64,000 bases of DNA from Pseudomonas akapageensis (lineage in GTDB: Bacteria > Pseudomonadota > Gammaproteobacteria > Pseudomonadales > Pseudomonadaceae), in contig NZ_VXCP01000017.1 of NCBI RefSeq assembly GCF_011355085.1, forward strand, positions 1 to 64,000, written 5' to 3'. Below the pieces are notes generated by a model. That model was not told the DNA's origin, did no database searches, and saw only the letters and a program-made list of their open reading frames with translations. Each line of letters begins with the position of its first letter. Position 1 is the first letter of the stretch. This document shows positions 17,096 to 25,654 of the stretch, piece by piece. A program made the translations under genes and the position numbers.

Positions 17096-18169
17096 TCACG
17101 CCGGCAGTACCACGAAGCTTTCGGGTTTGCATTTGAGCGAAACGTCAGCACCTGGCGGCAGCGTGTGGCTACCGGGAGTGGGTAACTGTTGGCACTTGAG
17201 GTCAAGGGTTCCGCCGGCCACAGCTACCCGGTAAATCACCCGGTTGCCGATGAACGAGGTGTCTTTCACTTTACCCAGGAATTCGCCTTCGGCCAGATGG
17301 CCGTGGGCAGGCGCCAGGCTCAGCGTTTCCGGGCGAATGGAGACATTGACCGGTCCCGCTTGCAGGGCGACCTTGGGCGCGTGAGCAAAACGACCGAAGG
17401 GCAGTTGGATCTGACCCTCGCCGGTACTGGCGCCGTAGGTCCCGCCAACGATGTTGGTATCACCGAAGAACTTGGCGGCGAACAGCGTGCGGGGCGACCA
17501 GTACATCTCTTCCGGCCCCCCGATCTGTTCGATGCCGCCCTTGTTCAGCAGCACCACCCGGTCGGACAGGATCATGGCTTCGTCCTGGTCGTGGGTGACG
17601 TAAACGAAGGTGGTCGAGGTTTCCTCGTGGATGCGTTTGATTTCGTTGAGCATGTGGTGGCGGATCTTCAGGTCGAGCGCCGCCAGCGGCTCGTCGAGCA
17701 ACAGCACGGCCGGCCGGTTGACCAATGCCCGTGCCAGTGCGACACGTTGTGCCTGGCCGCCGCTGAGTTCGGAAATCCAGCGGTTCTTGTAGGTTTCCAG
17801 CTGCACCAGCTCCAGTGCCTTGATCACCTCGCGCTTGATCACATCCTTCGGTGTTTTCTTCAAACGCAGGCCGAAGGCGACGTTGTCGAAGACGTCGAGA
17901 TGGGGGAACAGGGCGTACTTCTGGAACACCATGTTGACCGGCCGTTGCTCAGGCGCAAGCGAGGTTGAGTCCTTGCCATCGATCACCACTTTGCCGGTGG
18001 TGGGCTGTTCGAAGCCGGCGATGATACGCATCAGGGTGGTCTTGCCACAGCCGCTTGGGCCGAGCAGGGTCAGGATCTCGTTACGCTTTACCGTCAGGTC
18101 CACTTTGCCCAGCGCAGTCAGGCTGCCGTAACTCTTGGAAATGCCGGTCAATTCAATGCTGTTGGTCAT
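17096..18169 (-). CDS. ABC transporter ATPase, PotA/polyamine type
   Basis: A 357-residue ATP-binding subunit that would drive import through the adjacent permeases. Walker A GPSGCGKTT, Q-loop FQKYALFPHL, signature ELSGGQAQRVALARAL, Walker B VLLLDEPLAALD and H-loop YVTHDQDEAM are all intact, followed by a TOBE-type C-terminal domain (from about residue 240). It is the last gene of a four-gene leftward operon; ATG 18169 is five bases after the upstream permease stop. Family assignment is to polyamine/Fe/opine-type importers, but the promoter shares composite element C with catabolic genes, so the ligand may be the substrate of that pathway and not a polyamine. Confidence 0.9.
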   Translation of the reverse strand: MTNSIELTGISKSYGSLTALGKVDLTVKRNEILTLLGPSGCGKTTLMRIIAGFEQPTTGKVVIDGKDSTSLAPEQRPVNMVFQKYALFPHLDVFDNVAFGLRLKKTPKDVIKREVIKALELVQLETYKNRWISELSGGQAQRVALARALVNRPAVLLLDEPLAALDLKIRHHMLNEIKRIHEETSTTFVYVTHDQDEAMILSDRVVLLNKGGIEQIGGPEEMYWSPRTLFAAKFFGDTNIVGGTYGASTGEGQIQLPFGRFAHAPKVALQAGPVNVSIRPETLSLAPAHGHLAEGEFLGKVKDTSFIGNRVIYRVAVAGGTLDLKCQQLPTPGSHTLPPGADVSLKCKPESFVVLPA

Positions 18170-18174
18170 GGTAG

Positions 18175-18966
18175 TTACTCCGCAGGTTCAGCGCGTTCAA
18201 GTTCAAGACGGCGGCGGCGCATGGTCATGACCAGGCCGGCAATGGCAATAATGGCGATGGTAAGAGTGAGCATGAACACCGACGCGGCATTGATGCTCGG
18301 GTCAACGGCCCGGCGAATCATCGACAGGATCAACAGCGGCAGTGTGGTCTCGCTGCCGGTGACGAAAATGGTGATCAGGAACTCGTCAAGCGACAGTGCA
18401 ATGGCCAGGATGGCGGCACCGGCGATGGTTGGGCCGATGATTGGCAAGGTGACCAACCAGAAAGCCTTGAGAGGCGAGGCACCAAGGTCGCGAGCCGCTT
18501 CCTCGTACGAAAGATCGAAATACTCCAGGCGCGAACGCACGGACTCGACAAAGAACGGGAAGGTGAACAGGGTGTGGCCGATGATCACGGTCAGCAGCGA
18601 ACGGGGCAAGCCGATCAGGGAAAACAGAATCACCAGGGCGATGCCCAGGAACAGGCCGGGCAGGGCGATCGGCGCGAAGTTGAGGAAGGCAAATATCGAC
18701 TTGAAACGCCCCTTCATCCGCATCAGGGCCAGCGCCGAAAAGGTGCCCAGGATCGTCGTCAGGACAGCCGAAGCGCCGCCCACGATGGCACTGTTGCGCA
18801 GCGCCGTCATGAAGTCATAGCTGCCGAGTAGTTGCTCGTACCAGCGCATGGAGAACCCCTCGAACGGGAACGACAGCGACGGCGAGGAGTGGAAGCTGAA
18901 CAACACGATCAGCGCAACGGGCGCATAAAGGAAGAGCATGTATATGTAGGTGAATAATCTAATCAT
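18175..18966 (-). CDS. ABC transporter permease, PotC type
   Basis: A 263-residue inner-membrane permease with about six hydrophobic segments and the EAA loop EEAARDLGASPLKAFWLVTLPIIGP that contacts the ATPase. The N-terminus IRLFTYIYMLFLYAPVALIVLFSF and the YEQLL... segment are PotC-like. It lies between the PotB-type permease (38-base gap) and the ATPase (5-base gap) in one operon. Confidence 0.9.
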   Translation of the reverse strand: MIRLFTYIYMLFLYAPVALIVLFSFHSSPSLSFPFEGFSMRWYEQLLGSYDFMTALRNSAIVGGASAVLTTILGTFSALALMRMKGRFKSIFAFLNFAPIALPGLFLGIALVILFSLIGLPRSLLTVIIGHTLFTFPFFVESVRSRLEYFDLSYEEAARDLGASPLKAFWLVTLPIIGPTIAGAAILAIALSLDEFLITIFVTGSETTLPLLILSMIRRAVDPSINAASVFMLTLTIAIIAIAGLVMTMRRRRLELERAEPAE

Positions 18967-19004
18967 GGCGGAACACCTCAGGGGCTCTGTTTTCTGCAGT
19001 CATA

Positions 19005-19940
19005 TCAGTCGTGATAGCGTTTGCCGGGCGCCAGGTTGGCGGCCCGAAGCACACCGAGCAATGTGGCGTAGACCAGCATGAAAACGGCCAGCAGCAGGTA
19101 GGCCATTGCCGCGCCCAGCGGCCAGTTGCCTACGGAGCGGAACTGGTTGGCGATCAACAGGCCGGTGGTCATTGCGTCCCGGCCACCCAGCAGTTGTGGC
19201 GTGATGTAGTCACTGGCGGCCAATACGAAGGTGAACATGAACGAACTGACGATGCTCTTGTGAGCCATTGGGATAATGACTTTCCACAAGGTCGTGAAAC
19301 CGCCGCCACCAAGATCCGCCGATGCTTCCAGGTAGTCCTTCTTGATGTCCCGCAACCCGGAGACCAACAGCAGCAGGGTGAACGGCAACATGATGTGGAC
19401 CAGGGTAATGATCACCGAGAACTTGCTGAACACCAGCCACTCCAGCGGCTGATCGATGATGCCGAACTGTTGCAGGGTCGAGTTGATGACACCGGTGGTA
19501 CCGAGAATCGTGCGCCAGGCATAAACCCGTACCAGGTAACTGGAAAACCATGACACCAGGGCAAGGTACAAAACCGCGTTCGAACGGGTCTTGTAGACAA
19601 TGTAGTAAGCCACCGGCGCGCTGATGACCGTCGACAGGGTTGCGGTCCAGAAGCCGTTTTGCATCGAGATCCACAGCGAGTCATAGAAGCCGCTGGCACT
19701 CAAGGTGCGTGCATAGTTGGCGATGGTTGCGGCCGGAATCATCGTGAAGGTTTTCGACGTCCAGAAGCTGGCGACAAACAGTAGGATGGACGGCACCAGA
19801 AAAAATATGATCAGGAAGAGCAGAGGCGGGGTGGCCAGCAAATAGCCCGAGAGAGCCTTCTTATCAATACTCACGGTCTTTATCGGCACCGAGGCCTCAG
19901 CGCCCACGACAACGGGCTTGCTTTGATTGACAGCGTTCAT
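19005..19940 (-). CDS. ABC transporter permease, PotB type
   Basis: A 311-residue inner-membrane permease with six main hydrophobic segments and an N-terminal cytoplasmic tail of about 30 residues. The EAA-type loop LEASADLGGGGFTTLWKVIIP is clear. It pairs with the PotC-type permease as a heterodimer in polyamine-type importers. ATG 19940. The 221-base gap upstream to the binding-protein gene contains a strong stem-loop (20085-20127), the usual place for a structure that lets the binding protein be made in excess. Confidence 0.9.
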   Translation of the reverse strand: MNAVNQSKPVVVGAEASVPIKTVSIDKKALSGYLLATPPLLFLIIFFLVPSILLFVASFWTSKTFTMIPAATIANYARTLSASGFYDSLWISMQNGFWTATLSTVISAPVAYYIVYKTRSNAVLYLALVSWFSSYLVRVYAWRTILGTTGVINSTLQQFGIIDQPLEWLVFSKFSVIITLVHIMLPFTLLLLVSGLRDIKKDYLEASADLGGGGFTTLWKVIIPMAHKSIVSSFMFTFVLAASDYITPQLLGGRDAMTTGLLIANQFRSVGNWPLGAAMAYLLLAVFMLVYATLLGVLRAANLAPGKRYHD

Positions 19941-20084
19941 GTCTACCTTGCCTTTGCTTTTATTCGTGTTGAGGATGAGGTTCTTGGCGCACTAACGGGC
20001 ATGCCTGACTGGCGACAACATGGGCATTCACCAGGTAACAGCGCATCGTGCGCCAACCGCATCGCATCCTTCAGGCTGTAAAGG

Positions 20085-20127
20085 GCGCATGCAGGGGCGA
20101 CGCCTGTTTTGCGGTCGCCTCATGCGC
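20085..20127. promoter_or_regulatory. stem-loop between binding-protein and permease genes
   Basis: GCGCATG (20085-20091) pairs with CATGCGC (20121-20127) and, inside, GGCGAC (20096-20101) pairs with GTCGCC (20114-20119) across a 12-base loop. There is no T-run, so it is more likely an mRNA-stabilising or partial-attenuation element than a full terminator. Confidence 0.55.
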
Positions 20128-20161
20128 GGTATATAACGAGCGGATCGCCGGGCCTTGTGGC

Positions 20162-21259
20162 TCAGAACGAACCCTTGAAGTTCGCCCACTGATCCACCCA
20201 TTCAGCATAGGTGACGTACTTGTCGGAACTCAGCGGGGGCTGGCCGTACAATTTCGACTTCTGGAAGAAGCTGTCGAGGTTGTTGTAGTCGAACGTCTCT
20301 CGCAGTGCGGGAGGCAGCAGGGGGATGGCTTTTTGATTGGTGACGGCGGAGAACATGGTCGTCGCCATTTTTGCCTGGGTTTCCGGCTCAAGTACCTTGT
20401 TGATGAACTCCAGCGCCAACGGCACGTCTTTGGCCGTCTTGGGAATGAACAACGCGTCACACCAGAGCGCTGCGCCTTCCTCGGGAACGGAAAGGGCCGT
20501 CTCTACCCCACGCTTGGCCGTTTCGGTCGGGGCGAACGCGGAAAGCGAGAACACCGCATCCACTTCTCCGGACGCCAGCAGCGAGACCGCGTCACCTGCC
20601 GAGGAGGCGAAGACCCGGCATTGATCCCGGTAAGGCTTGAGCTTTTCAAAGGCGTCATCGAACTCGGCGCGGGTCAGGTTAGGAAACTTGTCGCCATAGC
20701 CTGCAATGATGGCAATGATCGACCAGGTAGAAAGGCCGTCATCGACGAAGGTCAACTTGCCTTTCAACTTGGGATCCAGCAGGTCCTTGTAGACCTTGGG
20801 TTTTTTCACATTCTTGACGTTGTAGACAATGGTGTTCATGCCCCACAACAGTGGAATGCCCCATTGCTTGCCGTCCCAGTACCAGCGGTTGCCTTTGTAG
20901 AACAGCGGGATGGTGCTGTCAGGTGAATAGTTGGGAATCCTGCTGGTGTCGATCGGGGTCAGAATGTCCATTTCCTTGTAAATGGTTTCATAACCCAGTG
21001 CATACATCGTCAGGTCCAACTGAACCGGATCGGTCCCGGCCAGGCGCGCGGTAATGTCATCCTGGGTGCTCGCATAGCTGGAGCGCACGGTGATGCCACG
21101 GTTTTTGCGCCAGTCGGCCAATTCGGCGTCGCCGGTCTCACCTTCCCAGCCCAGAATCTCCAGATGCCCGTCGGCAGCCATTACACCCGGTGCGAACGAG
21201 CCGATGTACAGCCCGGCTGCCGAGGCTGCAGCGCCCAGCAAGAATGTACGCCGCTTCAT
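20162..21259 (-). CDS. ABC transporter substrate-binding protein, PotD-like, Tat-type signal
   Basis: A 365-residue periplasmic binding protein. The N-terminus MKRRTFLLGAAASAAG ... GVMAADG has twin arginines and a hydrophobic core, so export by the Tat route is likely. The mature part has the spermidine/putrescine-binding order (LEILGWEGETGDAE, IPLLWGMNTIVYN, ASSAGDAVSLLASGEVDAVFS, ALWCDALFIPKTAKDVPLALEFINK). I chose ATG 21259 (GGAG nine bases upstream); an upstream ATG at 21322 also has an AGGA site and would give a longer N-terminal region. It is the first gene of the ABC operon. The probable promoter (composite element C) is about 320 bases upstream, leaving a long untranslated leader. Confidence 0.85.
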   Translation of the reverse strand: MKRRTFLLGAAASAAGLYIGSFAPGVMAADGHLEILGWEGETGDAELADWRKNRGITVRSSYASTQDDITARLAGTDPVQLDLTMYALGYETIYKEMDILTPIDTSRIPNYSPDSTIPLFYKGNRWYWDGKQWGIPLLWGMNTIVYNVKNVKKPKVYKDLLDPKLKGKLTFVDDGLSTWSIIAIIAGYGDKFPNLTRAEFDDAFEKLKPYRDQCRVFASSAGDAVSLLASGEVDAVFSLSAFAPTETAKRGVETALSVPEEGAALWCDALFIPKTAKDVPLALEFINKVLEPETQAKMATTMFSAVTNQKAIPLLPPALRETFDYNNLDSFFQKSKLYGQPPLSSDKYVTYAEWVDQWANFKGSF

Positions 21260-21582
21260 TGTTATCGACTCCAGCAGATCGACGCCGGATGATCCATAAC
21301 CCATCTCTGATTCTTTTTTCATTCTGAGTTCCTGCCTAGGGTGGTGTTCAAGCAATTAACGACTCTGTACATCGGCAGTGTTATGGCCAGCATGGTGTCC
21401 TTCCTGCTGGAGCGGCGTGCGGCACTGTGCTGGTTGGCAGACAGCGTGCGCGTTGCGCTTCCACGGTTCCGATTGACTCTTCTGTGGCTGGGCTGCGCGT
21501 GGAGTCCGGGTACTTGCACAGTATCGGCTCCCTTGATCGCGCCCAGCGCTTGATAGGCTCGGCTTGTTGTTTTCATGGCTTG

Positions 21583-21648
21583 AGTATTGGCTCGGCTGCC
21601 AATGCACTCAATTTCGCACCGCTTTGAAAAGCGACGCACTCTGACGCA
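21583..21648 (-). promoter_or_regulatory. composite promoter element C (ABC operon)
   Basis: Reading the minus strand: TGCGTCA ends at 21648, TGCGTCG at 21638, TGCGAAATTG at 21618, with -35 TTGAGT (21611-21606), a 17-base spacer and -10 AATACT (21588-21583). Spacing (10, then 20 bases) equals elements A and D. It is back to back with element D, 42 bases apart, in the gap 21260-21794, which has no gene. Confidence 0.82.
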
Positions 21649-21690
21649 TTCATGTGACCTAAGCGGCGCACCCGGTGGACGCCAGAAAAA

Positions 21691-21756
21691 TGCGTCAAGG
21701 TGCGTCGCTTTTGCCGTGGGTGCGAAATTGAGTCGAGGCGCTCACCGGCCAATACT
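21691..21756 (+). promoter_or_regulatory. composite promoter element D (second TPP gene)
   Basis: TGCGTCA at 21691, TGCGTCG at 21701, TGCGAAATTG at 21721, -35 TTGAGT (21728-21733), 17-base spacer, -10 AATACT (21751-21756). Transcription would start near 21763, about 32 bases before the GTG of the second TPP gene. Confidence 0.82.
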
Positions 21757-21794
21757 CGAACCTTGGCCAGCCCTCTGCCTGATTGGAGTTCTCT

Positions 21795-23003
21795 GTGAAG
21801 CTTTCCGGTAGCCAGATAGTTGCAAAGGCGCTTAAGGCGCACGGCGTCCATTACGTCGCCGGAATCCCCGGGTACGGTTCGCGGGCGCTGGTCGATGCGC
21901 TGTACGCTCGCGGTACCGAAATTCCATTCATACAGGTCATGCAAGAGCAGAGTGCCGTGCATATGGCCGACGGCTATTTCCGTGCGTGTGGGCGGCCCAT
22001 GGCGGCATTGCTGCCAACCCCGTTGAGCCAGTCCAGGGCGTTGGGCGCGATAGCGACTGCGTTGGCAGATGGCTCGGCTGCACTGGTGATCAGTGGCGGG
22101 GAGCCGGATGATGCTCCGGACGCGGTGAGTTCGAAGCCGTCCAGGGTTGGCAAGGACCGGTTTTGCATTGCTTCGATCGAGACACTTTCAGAGGGCATTC
22201 ACCACGCGTTCGATGCGATGCTCAGCGGCCGGGCAGGCCCGGTCAATGTGGGCATTCCGGTGTGCATACAAAAGGAGTTGCTCGAGGTTGCAGGTATTCC
22301 AGCCCCGACGCGCATCTTCAATACGCCCGCGGTTCCTGAACCTGCTTCGAACGATCGCACTTCAGGAGCGCTTTGCATGGCGCGCGAGGAATGCGCATTC
22401 CACTTGAGCGAAGACTGGCGCAGCGATGCGTCCCCACTGGTCGCGCAGCGCCCGTTGGCCGAGTTACGGCAGGTCCTGGACCGGGATGCGATTCTGGTCG
22501 TCGGTGCGGGAAGCATTCATGCTGCGGTTCGTCAGCTGTTTCCCGTGTTCCTGCCCAGAAGCCAACTGTGCGCGGGCAGCGTCGACGCCGTTGGCTGGGC
22601 AGTACCGGCGGCCATCGGTGCCAGGCTTGCCATGCCGGCACGCCAGGTCGTGTGCGTTGTAAGTGATGCCGACTTCCTGCAGTCGATGCAAGAGATGGCG
22701 GTATGCATGATGCACACCATCCCGGTCGTCTTCATGGTCTTCAACAACAGCGGATATACGTCCCTGAGCGACGTGCGATCGGCAGCTGCCGAGCATCATC
22801 CCGGCATTGGTTTCAACCTGCCCGACGGCAAGCCTTATTCTCCGGACTTTGCCGTGATAGCCAAAAGCTTCGGGCTCGAAGCCTGGCGGGTTGAACATGC
22901 TTCGCAATTGCACGTCACCCTGAACAAGGCACTCAACAGCACAGGCCCTGCGCTGGTGGAAATCATCACCGCGCGCGAGGTGCCTAGCGAAAGCAGCGCC
23001 TAG
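21795..23003 (+). CDS. shortened TPP-enzyme paralogue with altered cofactor motif
   Basis: A 402-residue relative of the TPP enzyme at 8705-10492 (shared openings KLSGSQIVAKAL and KLTGSQIVAQTL). It keeps the PYR domain with the catalytic-position Glu51 (QEQSAVHMADGY) and the PP domain (VGWAVPAAIGARLAM), but the central domain of roughly 150 residues is replaced by a linker of about 60 (residues 160-220). The diphosphate/Mg motif GDG is changed to Ser290-Asp291-Ala292 while the partner NN (317-318) stays. It may bind the cofactor weakly or not at all, so a regulatory or partner-subunit role is possible. GTG 21795 has GGAG seven bases upstream; the TTG at 21783 would also read. The reading frame is intact, arguing against a decaying gene. 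Confidence 0.82.
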   Translation: MKLSGSQIVAKALKAHGVHYVAGIPGYGSRALVDALYARGTEIPFIQVMQEQSAVHMADGYFRACGRPMAALLPTPLSQSRALGAIATALADGSAALVISGGEPDDAPDAVSSKPSRVGKDRFCIASIETLSEGIHHAFDAMLSGRAGPVNVGIPVCIQKELLEVAGIPAPTRIFNTPAVPEPASNDRTSGALCMAREECAFHLSEDWRSDASPLVAQRPLAELRQVLDRDAILVVGAGSIHAAVRQLFPVFLPRSQLCAGSVDAVGWAVPAAIGARLAMPARQVVCVVSDADFLQSMQEMAVCMMHTIPVVFMVFNNSGYTSLSDVRSAAAEHHPGIGFNLPDGKPYSPDFAVIAKSFGLEAWRVEHASQLHVTLNKALNSTGPALVEIITAREVPSESSA

Positions 23004-23050
23004 CCACCACGCACAGTGTCGGGCCCGAACGCCATGGGCCTGACGATTGA

Positions 23051-23917
23051 TCAGGCCTGGCCACCCCAAATGATCGAAGCGTTGTCTCCGGTCATGTACT
23101 CACGTACTTCCAGTGGCAAGGACAAGTCGCTGGGAAGCAGAACCGTTGCGTTGCGCAAGTGCTGTTTGCGGATCTTGCCTTTGTCGACGAGCCCCAGCGC
23201 CATGCGCGTGGAAAACGGCTGACGAAACGACGAGGACGCGACGCCTGTCACCAGGCCATACAGAAAGCGGATCGGTCTTCTGTGTTGCGGCGTCAGGATC
23301 GAAAAGGTCATTTCGTTGCGCTGCTTGCCTTCGAAGTCCACCATGAACAGCCGATCACCCAGCAGCAGGCAGAAGCCGTGATAGGTGAACGAGTAACCGA
23401 TTTTTCCGCTGCCATCGAGCAGCGGAAAGCGCTCTACGGTGACGTACTGCACCATGGACTCGGCGCGGTACAGACAAGTCACGGAGCGCAGGATGCGCCC
23501 TTTGTAGATAGACGAGTTGTGGTAGCGGTAATACACGCCCAGATAATCTTCGAGCAGGTCGGCCGAACTTTTGGCCAAGGGCAGGAAGTGATTGAATTGC
23601 GTCGAGGCACGCAAGTCCGTCGGTAACTCGTTTTCAAACCCCTCATAGAACTTCTTGAACTCGGCAGGTGGCCGGAAAAGATCTTCCGCCTCCATCATGA
23701 AGTATCGGCCAATCTTTTGCAGGATCTTCTGCGAGGGAACGTGTTGCCCAACCAGATACTTGTTGAATTGCTGCCGGTTGACATCGACTTTTCGGCACAT
23801 GTCCGCAACGGATCGGCAGGAGTCGACCAATGTACTCAAGTTTTTTTGAACGTTGACTTGCAGTTCGCTGCGGATCTGTTGGCGCTCAGGATGCGAAGTT
23901 GAAGCAGTTGTAGGCAT
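23051..23917 (-). CDS. XRE-type helix-turn-helix regulator
   Basis: A 288-residue putative transcription regulator. Residues about 25-75 form a Cro/CI-type HTH (SVADMCRKVDVNRQQFNKYL followed by PSQKILQKIGRYF). The remaining ~210 residues form an alpha/beta domain I cannot name (YRYHNSSIYKGRILRS, YSFTYHGFCLLLGDRL, MTFSILTPQHRRPIRFLYG), perhaps a ligand-sensing domain. It is divergent from the Gfo/Idh operon and convergent with the second TPP gene, placing it in the middle of the group of genes that share composite elements B, C and D. It is therefore my leading candidate for the protein that binds TGCGTCA-type repeats. No such element is seen upstream of its own start. Confidence 0.78.
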   Translation of the reverse strand: MPTTASTSHPERQQIRSELQVNVQKNLSTLVDSCRSVADMCRKVDVNRQQFNKYLVGQHVPSQKILQKIGRYFMMEAEDLFRPPAEFKKFYEGFENELPTDLRASTQFNHFLPLAKSSADLLEDYLGVYYRYHNSSIYKGRILRSVTCLYRAESMVQYVTVERFPLLDGSGKIGYSFTYHGFCLLLGDRLFMVDFEGKQRNEMTFSILTPQHRRPIRFLYGLVTGVASSSFRQPFSTRMALGLVDKGKIRKQHLRNATVLLPSDLSLPLEVREYMTGDNASIIWGGQA

Positions 23918-24212
23918 GACAGTCAGATCTCCTCAGCGGTGCATTCTGTATCTTGATTACAATCCATGAGCTTGCACAAGGGCGGTTATATAGTAGTTAT
24001 TCCCAGCTGCGCTTCAGGTGATTTACAGCATATAAAAAAAATAAGGGGTTCACCATCGTGGAGCCGGGCCCGTGCGTCAAATTGTAAGCGCTTTTTGAGG
24101 TTTTGGCACACCGGCAAGCGGCAGGGGTGTGGACGGCGGTGCCTTGCAACTCGGGCAATCGCTTGGGTTTGCGGGGCGCTGCTGAACGTCCGAGGGCCCC
24201 TTTTCATTGGAG

Positions 24213-24279
24213 TGCGTCAGTCTGCGTCATCTGCGAGCGGATCTGCGAAATTGTGCAATGGCGGTCGTGGGCTGATACT
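24213..24279 (+). promoter_or_regulatory. composite promoter element B (Gfo/Idh operon)
   Basis: TGCGTCA at 24213, TGCGTCA at 24223, TGCGAAATTG at 24244 (one base further than in A, C, D), -35 TTGTGC (24251-24256), 17-base spacer, -10 GATACT (24274-24279). The leader to the ATG at 24476 is about 190 bases. The rest of the 23918-24475 gap contains no gene. Confidence 0.8.
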
Positions 24280-24475
24280 CAATCCAATAGAGAGTTTTTA
24301 ATACATTTGCCGGTCTCTTTTTTTTGCCCTGGAGTATTGGAGCGCGAACTTTATTAACGTCAAGCTTAAAGGTTTGAGCGGCGATACAGTTTTATTGGTT
24401 GGTTGTGTCGGCAAATAAGACCTGCTCGAGTTTTATAGTGCGATTTGATTGTCCTGATTTTGGAGCGGTTCAGAA

Positions 24476-25645
24476 ATGGCACGATTAACCGGCGACATTC
24501 CCGGAAAAAGGCGATTCAAGGCCGCTATGGTCGGCGGTGGGCAAGGTGCGTACTTCGCCAGTTTTCATCGCGCCGCCATGCGTCTGTGCAATCGCTTCGA
24601 TATCGTGGCTGGCGCTTTTTCTTCCGTTCCTGAAAAGTGTCTGGAAGCCGGCACGGCGTTGAATATTGCCAAGGACCGGATCTATTCAACTTTTGAAGAA
24701 ATGGCGGCAGTGGAATCACAACGCCCGGATCCCATCGACGTCGTTGTCATCGTCACCCCGAACCACCTGCATTTCGAGCCCTGCCGGCTTTTTCTCGAAG
24801 CAGGCATACCGGTCATTTGCGATAAACCCCTGGTGAACGACCCCGAGCAGGCCCATACGCTCGCACGCATTGCCGAGCGACAAAATACCTTTTTCGCGGT
24901 GACCTACACCTATCAGGGGTATCCGATGGTCAGGGACGCCCGCAGTCGAGTCCTGGCTGGGGAGCTTGGCGAAATCCGCTTCATGTATGTCGAGTATCTG
25001 CTCGAATGGCTTGCCCCAGGCGTCGCCACGCTGAACAAGAGCCTGGCCTGGCGCGGCGACCCCGCCAAGGCCGGCCCCACAGGTGCGCTGGGCGATGTCG
25101 GTACCCATGCATTCAATATGCTGGAGTTTCTCTCTGGCAAACGCTGCACAAATCTGAACGCCAAGCTGACCACCGTCGTACCGGATTGGGGGCTGGACGA
25201 CACCTGTGTGGTTCAACTCGAATTCGAGGGTGGTGTGGATGGCTTGCTGTGGGCGAGTTTCGCCGCGCCCGGGCACCGCAATGGGCTGCGCTTCAAGATC
25301 GTCGGCAGCAAGGCGTCGATCGAGTGGCGCCAGGAGGCGCCCGAGACGCTGCTGTTCACACCCATAGATGCGGCGGATCGCATCTACCGCCGGGGGCAGG
25401 GCGATAACGTCCCCCAGACACTCGAGTTCACCAGTTTGCCCGCCGGCAATACCGAGGGTTACCTGGAAGCGCTCGCGGTGTTGTATGCCGACTTCGCCGA
25501 GGCACTCGACGCCGGGCAGCACTGGCGATCGGCAACCCGAGTGCCGCTCCCCGATATTCATGACGGTGTGCGTGGTGTGTTCCTGTCGCAGGTTTGCGTC
25601 GAGTCCAATGCAAGGCGCGCCTGGCTGCCGTTTCCACCAACTTGA
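24476..25645 (+). CDS. Gfo/Idh/MocA-family oxidoreductase
   Basis: A 389-residue NAD(P)-dependent dehydrogenase. An N-terminal Rossmann fold starts FKAAMVGGGQGAYFASFH and includes VVVIVTPNHLHFEPCRLFLEAGIPVICDKPLV, where the Lys of the C-D-K-P motif is the family's catalytic/cofactor residue. The C-terminal alpha/beta domain follows (LGDVGTHAFNMLEFLSG holds the usual Asp and His). Relatives oxidise sugars, inositols and 3-keto-glycosides. It begins a four-gene operon with GH3 (9-base gap), sugar isomerase and GMC genes, and is preceded by composite promoter B. Substrate unknown. Confidence 0.9.
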   Translation: MARLTGDIPGKRRFKAAMVGGGQGAYFASFHRAAMRLCNRFDIVAGAFSSVPEKCLEAGTALNIAKDRIYSTFEEMAAVESQRPDPIDVVVIVTPNHLHFEPCRLFLEAGIPVICDKPLVNDPEQAHTLARIAERQNTFFAVTYTYQGYPMVRDARSRVLAGELGEIRFMYVEYLLEWLAPGVATLNKSLAWRGDPAKAGPTGALGDVGTHAFNMLEFLSGKRCTNLNAKLTTVVPDWGLDDTCVVQLEFEGGVDGLLWASFAAPGHRNGLRFKIVGSKASIEWRQEAPETLLFTPIDAADRIYRRGQGDNVPQTLEFTSLPAGNTEGYLEALAVLYADFAEALDAGQHWRSATRVPLPDIHDGVRGVFLSQVCVESNARRAWLPFPPT

Positions 25646-25654
25646 GGCAAGTCG

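Noticed and set aside
21607..21733. Long imperfect inverted repeat as mobile-element ends
   Set aside because: The two arms are explained as two back-to-back copies of the composite promoter element (C and D), each with its own -35/-10; no transposase is present.
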